This document shows, one piece after another, positions 5,745 through 9,871 of a stretch of 9,871 nt of DNA. A program made the position numbers and the translations under genes. This stretch comes from Limisphaerales bacterium. GTDB lineage: Bacteria > Verrucomicrobiota > Verrucomicrobiae > Limisphaerales > UBA11358. The stretch lies in NCBI GenBank assembly GCA_003152145.1, contig PLZL01000106.1, positions 5,256-15,126 on the forward strand, written 5' to 3'. How positions within the stretch are numbered: the stretch's first letter is position 1; the number at the start of each line of letters is the position of its first letter. The notes beneath the pieces are model-generated. The model searched no databases and was not told the origin of the DNA. It saw only the letters and a list, made by a program, of their open reading frames with translations.

Positions 5745-6917
5745 TCAAACACCTTTCCGGGCCAGAACCTCGCGGTAAATTTCCAGATGCCGGCGGGCGA
5801 TGACGGTCGGATGATAACGCTCGCGGATTAACGCGGCGGCTCCCTGCGGACGCGGACACCCGGCTTTGATCCATCGCTCCATGGCATCGGCCAGGCCCGC
5901 CCAATCGTCCCTCTCAAACAATTCGGCGCCCGGTGCGCCGGCAGCAATATCCACGATTCCACCCAGGCGGCTGCCGAAAAATTTCAGTTCGCGCGCCAAG
6001 GATTCCACCGCCACGTTGCCGAACGCCTCCTCCGTGGGGAAATGCACCATGCCGGCGACTGAATTGTAGCAACGGACCAGTTCGCTGTCCGTCAGCGCTC
6101 CGAGAAAACGGGCATAACCCGCCGCTTCCATCGGCTTGATGCGTTCCAAAAACGCTTTTGTGTAAGAATCGGTGGCGGAATGAACAAATCCGATGAAACG
6201 AAATTCAAACTTCAAGCCGCGGCGATGAAGTTTCTCCGCCACGCCCAGCAATTCGAGCTGGCGCTTCCTCGGCGTGATGGCCCCGGCATTGAGTAAAATG
6301 GGGGGGCGGGTGCCGGCGTCCGGCGGCTGATCGAGAAATTCGAGCCGCAGCGCGTGCGGCACCAGCCATGTCTTGCGCGCGCGCGGCTGCGCGAGCGATT
6401 GCGTATAACGGGAATTGCAAAACACGCCGAGCGTCCGTCGCAAGGTGAAATTCTCCAGCCGCGCGGCCAGCCATTGGTAACTGCCGATGTGGGCATGGTT
6501 CATCCGCGCGATTTGAGCCATGTTCCCGTGAATCGTCACGACATTCGGATAACCTGAAAGTGCGGCGCTGATGGCACAATCGCGCTCCATTCCGTGTCCA
6601 TGCACGAGGTCGGGATTGATTTCGTGGATTTTTTTTCGCGTCGCCCGAATGCAGCCTTGATACAGCGTCCGCAGCCAGCCGATTTTTGGCACATGCAGGC
6701 TGTGGAACCAGATGTTGTCCGCGATTTTTTCCGGCGATTGCACCGGCTGCTGCGTGCATGAAACAATATGCACCTCGATTTCTTTGATTTGCGCAATGCC
6801 CTGAAGCAACGAGCAATGGCCGGCGGCAAAGAACGGGACCGTTTCGTCATAACGGCGGCCATGTTCGCGTCCATCCGTGGTGATGAACACGCATTTGATT
6901 TTCCGCAGATTGCCCAT
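5745..6917 (-). CDS. Glycosyltransferase family 4 (GT-B), minus strand
   Basis: The product is 390 residues from the chosen start. It begins MGNLRKIKCVFITTDGREHG, a normal first strand and loop for GT4. DLVHGHGMERD (about 103-113) and VTIHGNM follow in the N-terminal domain, and the donor domain opens at NAGAITPRKRQ (210-220). The E-x7-E motif is E297/E305 within EEAFGNVAVES. The stretch after the motif (LARELKFFGSRLGGIVDIA) lacks the usual A-C-G-x-P and marks a distinct GT4 subgroup. The frame is open up to 7016, but ATG at 6915-6917 is preferred because a perfect TATAAT lies seven bases before it, as in a leaderless message. The upstream ATG at 6960-6962 is the alternative. The gene stands alone, convergent with GT4 B and divergent from the methyltransferase operon. 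The sugar is unknown. Confidence 0.85.
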   Translation of the reverse strand: MGNLRKIKCVFITTDGREHGRRYDETVPFFAAGHCSLLQGIAQIKEIEVHIVSCTQQPVQSPEKIADNIWFHSLHVPKIGWLRTLYQGCIRATRKKIHEINPDLVHGHGMERDCAISAALSGYPNVVTIHGNMAQIARMNHAHIGSYQWLAARLENFTLRRTLGVFCNSRYTQSLAQPRARKTWLVPHALRLEFLDQPPDAGTRPPILLNAGAITPRKRQLELLGVAEKLHRRGLKFEFRFIGFVHSATDSYTKAFLERIKPMEAAGYARFLGALTDSELVRCYNSVAGMVHFPTEEAFGNVAVESLARELKFFGSRLGGIVDIAAGAPGAELFERDDWAGLADAMERWIKAGCPRPQGAAALIRERYHPTVIARRHLEIYREVLARKGV

Positions 6918-6924
6918 GACCGGA

Positions 6925-6952
6925 ATTATATTTAATCTCCGCCTGTGGCAAA
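6925..6952 (-). promoter_or_regulatory. Candidate leaderless promoter of the minus-strand GT4 gene
   Basis: A perfect TATAAT on the minus strand (6925-6930) is followed by seven bases and then the ATG at 6917, so transcription would start at or next to the A of the start codon. The -35 is weaker: TTTGCC (6947-6952) at 16 bases, or TTGCCA one base closer. This TATAAT-N7-ATG arrangement is the standard look of leaderless genes in bacteria that use them. Confidence 0.5.
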
Positions 6953-6974
6953 GCTCATTCATTTTTTGCGGCCT

Positions 6975-6997
6975 TCCACCCGGTGGATTGTGGATTG
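6975..6997. repeat. Dyad and tandem repeat in the divergent promoter region
   Basis: TCCACC-C-GGTGGA (6975-6987) is a 13-base perfect inverted repeat. It overlaps a tandem pair of TGGATTG (6984-6990 and 6991-6997), the second of which enters the -35 box of the methyltransferase promoter. The dyad lies between the two divergent promoter candidates, where a shared operator would be expected. Assigned by position and symmetry only. Confidence 0.35.
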
Positions 6998-7024
6998 CCA
7001 AAGCATCCGAATTCAATTTATACT
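6995..7024 (+). promoter_or_regulatory. Candidate promoter of the methyltransferase-GT4 operon
   Basis: TTGCCA (6995-7000), an 18-base spacer and TATACT (7019-7024) make a good sigma-70-type match (5 of 6 in each box). Transcription would start near 7031 and leave a leader of about 70 bases before the ATG at 7103. Confidence 0.5.
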
Positions 7025-7029
7025 GGTCG

Positions 7030-7067
7030 GGTTGAAATCAAGCAGCCCGGACAAATCAAATTCAACC
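7030..7067 (+). repeat. Inverted repeat in the methyltransferase leader
   Basis: GGTTGAA (7030-7036) and TTCAACC (7061-7067) are perfect 7-base complements separated by 24 bases. In RNA they could close a stem-loop over most of the leader, ending about 35 bases before the start codon. No known riboswitch family is recognised. Confidence 0.35.
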
Positions 7068-7102
7068 AGCCAGCCAGCTTCGCCGAAGTAGCGATCATTT
7101 TC

Positions 7103-7873
7103 ATGTTTATCAAGGCGATCATCTTCAAAGGCCTGTTTGCCGTTTATGATTTTTGCGTCTGGCTGGCGCTTTCCCGGCGGACGGATTTGACAATTTGTTC
7201 AGGCCCCTTTGTCGGAATGCGCTATGGCGCAACCGCCGTGGGAAGCATGCTGACGCCCAAACTTCTTGGCACCTATGAGAAGGAGCTGGCCCAGATCGTT
7301 GAGCAATCGCCCGTCTTTGACCTCACGATTGATGTCGGCGCGGCCGAAGGCTGGTATGCGGTGAGGCTGCTTTATCGAAGGAAAACCCGGAAGGTGGTGG
7401 CCTTCGAGCTTGACGAAAAGGGGCGGAAAGCCTGTCATGCCAATGCCGTGAGAAATGCCGTGGCCGGGCAGATTGAAATCCGCGGCCAATGCCGCGCGCC
7501 GGAATTTCAAGCGCTGTTGCAATCATTGCCGGACAAGAAAGGCGACGTCCTGATTGTCAGTGATTGCGAGGGTTTTGAGGATGAACTTTTTGGGGGTGAG
7601 ACAATCAAGCTCTGCCATCAGGCGTATTTTCTCATCGAAACCCATGATTCAAACGTGCCGGGAGTGCATGGCCGGTTGATGGAACGTCTCGGCCAAAACC
7701 ATGTGGTCACCCAAATTGCCCGCGCCAGACGCACTCGCAACGATATAAAATCCTCCAGCAGGACCGTCTTCTGGCTGCTCAAGCTGCCATTCCTTTACCG
7801 GTTTTTCATGGCGGAACGGCGCGGTGGTGGAAATGCCTGGATTTATGCCACTCCAAAAACCGATGCCCAGTAA
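7103..7873 (+). CDS. FkbM-like class I SAM-dependent methyltransferase
   Basis: The product is 256 residues. A hydrophobic N-terminal segment (about 1-24) comes first and could be a membrane anchor or an amphipathic helix. A conserved linker follows with GPFVGMRYG (34-42) and PKLLGTYEKEL (52-62), a pattern often seen in methyltransferases of polysaccharide clusters. The Rossmann core has motif I IDVGAAEGWY (76-85), the acidic end of strand 2 FELDE (101-105) and motif IV LIVSDCEGFED (150-160). These residues would bind SAM and place the acceptor. The likely job is O-methylation of a sugar in the glycan made here, possibly as a cap; that is inference. ATG at 7103 is taken over the upstream frame because the 40 residues before it look non-native and the promoter lies inside them. 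The GT4 gene follows after eight bases, so they form an operon. A transfer to a lipid or another non-sugar target cannot be ruled out. Confidence 0.78.
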   Translation: MFIKAIIFKGLFAVYDFCVWLALSRRTDLTICSGPFVGMRYGATAVGSMLTPKLLGTYEKELAQIVEQSPVFDLTIDVGAAEGWYAVRLLYRRKTRKVVAFELDEKGRKACHANAVRNAVAGQIEIRGQCRAPEFQALLQSLPDKKGDVLIVSDCEGFEDELFGGETIKLCHQAYFLIETHDSNVPGVHGRLMERLGQNHVVTQIARARRTRNDIKSSSRTVFWLLKLPFLYRFFMAERRGGGNAWIYATPKTDAQ

Positions 7874-7881
7874 TTATAATT

Positions 7882-9021
7882 ATGCCGCCGACATCCATTC
7901 TCCATCTCGCCGAGTCACTTACCCGCGTGGGCGGAATTGAGGCTTTTCTCAATAACTGGACCCATGCGGATGCGAACAGCTTTGCCGCGTCGCTGCTTGA
8001 TTCACAATCCATGCTGGACGGCTCCGGGGAAAAAATCGGCCTGCGCCCCAGCCGCCTCTATTCGCTGGCTGGAATCAGGAATCATGCGCGCCGCCTCCAC
8101 CTGCAATGTGGAACCCTGATTTGCCACAACTTTGCCGGCCTCACCGCGCTTTCCGACCTGATACCCCACGAGCGTCTGGTGGTTTATGTGCATACCAACA
8201 GTTCCGACGTGTGGCCGCGCATCTTGCGGCTGGCACCCTACGTTGACGCCCTGGTCGCCTGCGGAACCATCCTTGAACAGGAAATTAAAAAAATGCTGGG
8301 GGATTCGCCGGTTCCCATCGCCTCGTTTGAATCGCCGCTGGACGATTCATTTTTCCGCGCTCAACGCGTCAAAAAAGGCGGCCAGATTCTCATCGGCTAT
8401 GCCGGAAGGCTGGTGATTGAACAAAAACGGACGGATCGGCTGCGGGAATTTTGCCAGGCCTTGATTGGTCGCGGTGTGGATTTCCGCCTGCAAATCACCG
8501 GCGACGGCCCGGACAAAGCCATGCTGGAAAAGCAGCTTGCGCCTTTTCCCGTGGATTTTTTGGGATTGTTGAAATGGGAAGAATTGGCCGGGACTTTTGC
8601 CGCCTGGGACTTTCAAATCATCACCAGCGATTATGAAACCGGGCCGTTGACCGCGATGGAAGGAATGGCTTGCGGCGTCATTCCCATATTTCCCGAGATT
8701 CCCTGCCAGGCCGCGGACGTTTTACGTGGCGCGTTTGACCGGCTTTTTTATCCCGTCGGAAACATGATGGAGGCGGCGGCCAGGCTTCAGGCTGCGGCCA
8801 GTCTCCCGCCGGGGCAAATGGAATTGTTGCGTTCGGATTTGCGCCGGCTCATGGCTCCCAAATCCATGGCCAACCACCTTCAGGCAACCTCCAGAATTCT
8901 GGAAGAAGTTCATGCAAAACCGTCCATCCGGAAAAAAATCCATTTTCAAACCTGCTGGAAAGACCATTTGCCGCTGGCCGTCAGATGCAGGCTGTCAGGC
9001 GGCAGCGAGTTTTTGAAGTAA
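7882..9021 (+). CDS. Glycosyltransferase family 4, second gene of the methyltransferase operon
   Basis: This 379-residue protein has a GT-B fold. The N-terminal domain carries the early loop TRVGGIEAF (14-22), and VVYVHTNSSDVW (100-111) matches the usual H-N/H-T position. The donor domain opens with IGYAGRLVIEQKRTDRL (171-187), a textbook GT4 phosphate-binding start. It continues with ITGDGPD (205-211) and the E-x7-E motif E252/E260 in YETGPLTAMEGMACG. After the fold it has about 30 extra basic residues (KKIHFQTCWKDHLPLAVRCR) of unknown role. The ATG at 7882 directly follows the methyltransferase stop by eight A/T bases. There is no ribosome site, so translation may depend on coupling. It converges with the next GT4 with only 12 bases between stops and no clear terminator. 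The sugar specificity is unknown. Confidence 0.87.
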   Translation: MPPTSILHLAESLTRVGGIEAFLNNWTHADANSFAASLLDSQSMLDGSGEKIGLRPSRLYSLAGIRNHARRLHLQCGTLICHNFAGLTALSDLIPHERLVVYVHTNSSDVWPRILRLAPYVDALVACGTILEQEIKKMLGDSPVPIASFESPLDDSFFRAQRVKKGGQILIGYAGRLVIEQKRTDRLREFCQALIGRGVDFRLQITGDGPDKAMLEKQLAPFPVDFLGLLKWEELAGTFAAWDFQIITSDYETGPLTAMEGMACGVIPIFPEIPCQAADVLRGAFDRLFYPVGNMMEAAARLQAAASLPPGQMELLRSDLRRLMAPKSMANHLQATSRILEEVHAKPSIRKKIHFQTCWKDHLPLAVRCRLSGGSEFLK

Positions 9022-9033
9022 CGGGTGTTGAAT

Positions 9034-9871
9034 TCAAAGCGATGCCGCCCGCGCCGGCCTGCTCAAGCGCCGGGCATACTCCGCCAGCAACCGGTCGCCG
9101 TAATCCTGCCAGGTGTTTTTCACCGCGCCCCTTTGGAAGGCCGCTTCGCCCATTTTCCGATTCAACCCGGCGTCAGTCGCCAGCCGGATCATTGCCCCGG
9201 CGATTTGCCCGGGGTCGCGGCCATTCACGATGAAGCCTTCCACGCCGTCGTTCACAACGGTTGTCGCCCCGCCCTCGTGCGTTCCGATGAGCGGCAAACC
9301 GGCGGCCAAGGCTTCAATTTGGGCGCGCGCGATGCCTTCCTCCTGCGATGGAAAAACAAACGCGGTGCAGGATTGGAACAGCCCGGCGATTTCAGCGTGA
9401 CTCAAGCGTTCATGATGGGTGAACCGGCCCCGCCACCTGGGCCACTCTTTCCGGAAATCGCATTTGACATCGCCCACGCAAATCAACTCGGCGTCCGGCA
9501 ACCGTTTCTTCACCAGCTCAAAGGCGCGGAACAGATATTGGTGTCCCTTGCGCACACAGATGGTGCCGACGCAGACGAAACGGGGCTTGGCGGGAACTTG
9601 CTGGCGCGCCTGGAAAATGCGGGTATCCACTCCCATTGGATTAACCATGACTTTTTCAGCCGGGATGCCGTTGCAAATCATGGACTCTTTGCAAAACTTG
9701 GATTGAACGATGATCATGTCCGCCCGTTCCAGTTCCCGGTTCATGCGCGCAAACATCCATTGCGGAATCGGCACCTTTTCGCCCGGACACCAGATGTCAC
9801 ATTCCCGCTGCATATAGCCGTAGTAACTGGTTGGATGGCTGTTCTGGCAATCAATCACCTTGAGCGCGCCG
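9034..9871 (-). CDS. Glycosyltransferase family 4, C-terminal 278 residues (cut by window edge)
   Basis: The frame is open to the right edge, so the true start lies beyond the window. The GTG at 9856-9858 is an internal valine (GALKVIDCQNSHPTSYYGY). Visible landmarks are an inter-domain VMVNPMGVDTRIF and a donor-domain opening FVCVGTICVRKGHQYL, where R-K-G is the phosphate contact. The E-x7-E motif lies in PSQEEGIARAQIEALAAGLP, followed by GTHEGGATTVV and DGVEGFIVNGRDP. All are standard for GT4. The segment DCQNSHPTSYYGYMQRECDIW looks like the family's stretch before the second domain. Here it is rich in Tyr and Cys and may shape the acceptor site. The gene is convergent with the GT4 at 7882-9021; its upstream neighbours are not seen. 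Confidence 0.85.
   Translation of the reverse strand, partial: GALKVIDCQNSHPTSYYGYMQRECDIWCPGEKVPIPQWMFARMNRELERADMIIVQSKFCKESMICNGIPAEKVMVNPMGVDTRIFQARQQVPAKPRFVCVGTICVRKGHQYLFRAFELVKKRLPDAELICVGDVKCDFRKEWPRWRGRFTHHERLSHAEIAGLFQSCTAFVFPSQEEGIARAQIEALAAGLPLIGTHEGGATTVVNDGVEGFIVNGRDPGQIAGAMIRLATDAGLNRKMGEAAFQRGAVKNTWQDYGDRLLAEYARRLSRPARAASL

Noticed and set aside
1..9871. CRISPR arrays, tRNA/rRNA genes, insertion sequences, phage or defence genes
   Set aside because: I looked for spaced repeats, cloverleaf or rRNA sequence, transposase motifs and known defence domains, and saw none.

Overview
This window is part of a cell-surface polysaccharide (O-antigen, capsule or exopolysaccharide) assembly region from a Gram-negative bacterium with moderately high GC. 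It encodes eight proteins, two of them cut by the window edges. Six are glycosyltransferases of three folds or families (one GT9, one GT2, four GT4, with a fifth GT4 cut at the right edge making seven transferases in all if the fragment is counted). The others are an O-antigen polymerase/ligase-type membrane protein and an FkbM-like SAM methyltransferase. A GT9 (heptosyltransferase-type) enzyme points to an LPS-bearing organism. The general style (weak or absent Shine-Dalgarno sites, many strand switches, stand-alone GT4 genes) would fit Verrucomicrobiota or a related PVC lineage, but no marker gene here proves this and the assignment is inference.

Layout. Positions 1-1952 are a minus-strand pair: the polymerase/ligase-like gene (402-1952), followed by a GT9 gene that runs off the left edge. 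A divergent intergenic region (1953-2126) holds a promoter candidate for each side. Positions 2127-5706 are three plus-strand genes: GT4 copy A, a polyprenyl-phosphate-type GT2, a stretch of about 330 bases with no gene, and GT4 copy B. A and B are paralogs of identical length (356 aa, about 78% identical by hand count). They sit in gap-free 1159-base direct repeats (2058-3216 and 4567-5725) that include the promoter and the start of the 3' untranslated region. A convergent minus-strand GT4 (5745-6917) follows. A second divergent intergenic region (6918-7102) then leads to a plus-strand operon of methyltransferase plus GT4 (7103-9021), which converges on a minus-strand GT4 cut by the right edge.

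How the genes may work together (inference from family knowledge): the GT4 enzymes and GT9 add sugars from nucleotide-sugar donors to a growing lipid-linked glycan on the cytoplasmic side. The GT2 probably loads a sugar on polyprenyl phosphate. The methyltransferase may O-methylate or cap a sugar. The polymerase/ligase acts on finished units on the periplasmic side. No flippase, ABC transporter, nucleotide-sugar synthesis gene, transposase, CRISPR array or RNA gene is visible.

I see no wholly new system here. The points most worth checking are the promoter-carrying duplication of the GT4 gene with signs of regulatory divergence between copies, a cluster of perfect palindromes upstream of copy B only, and a textbook leaderless promoter on the 5745-6917 gene.
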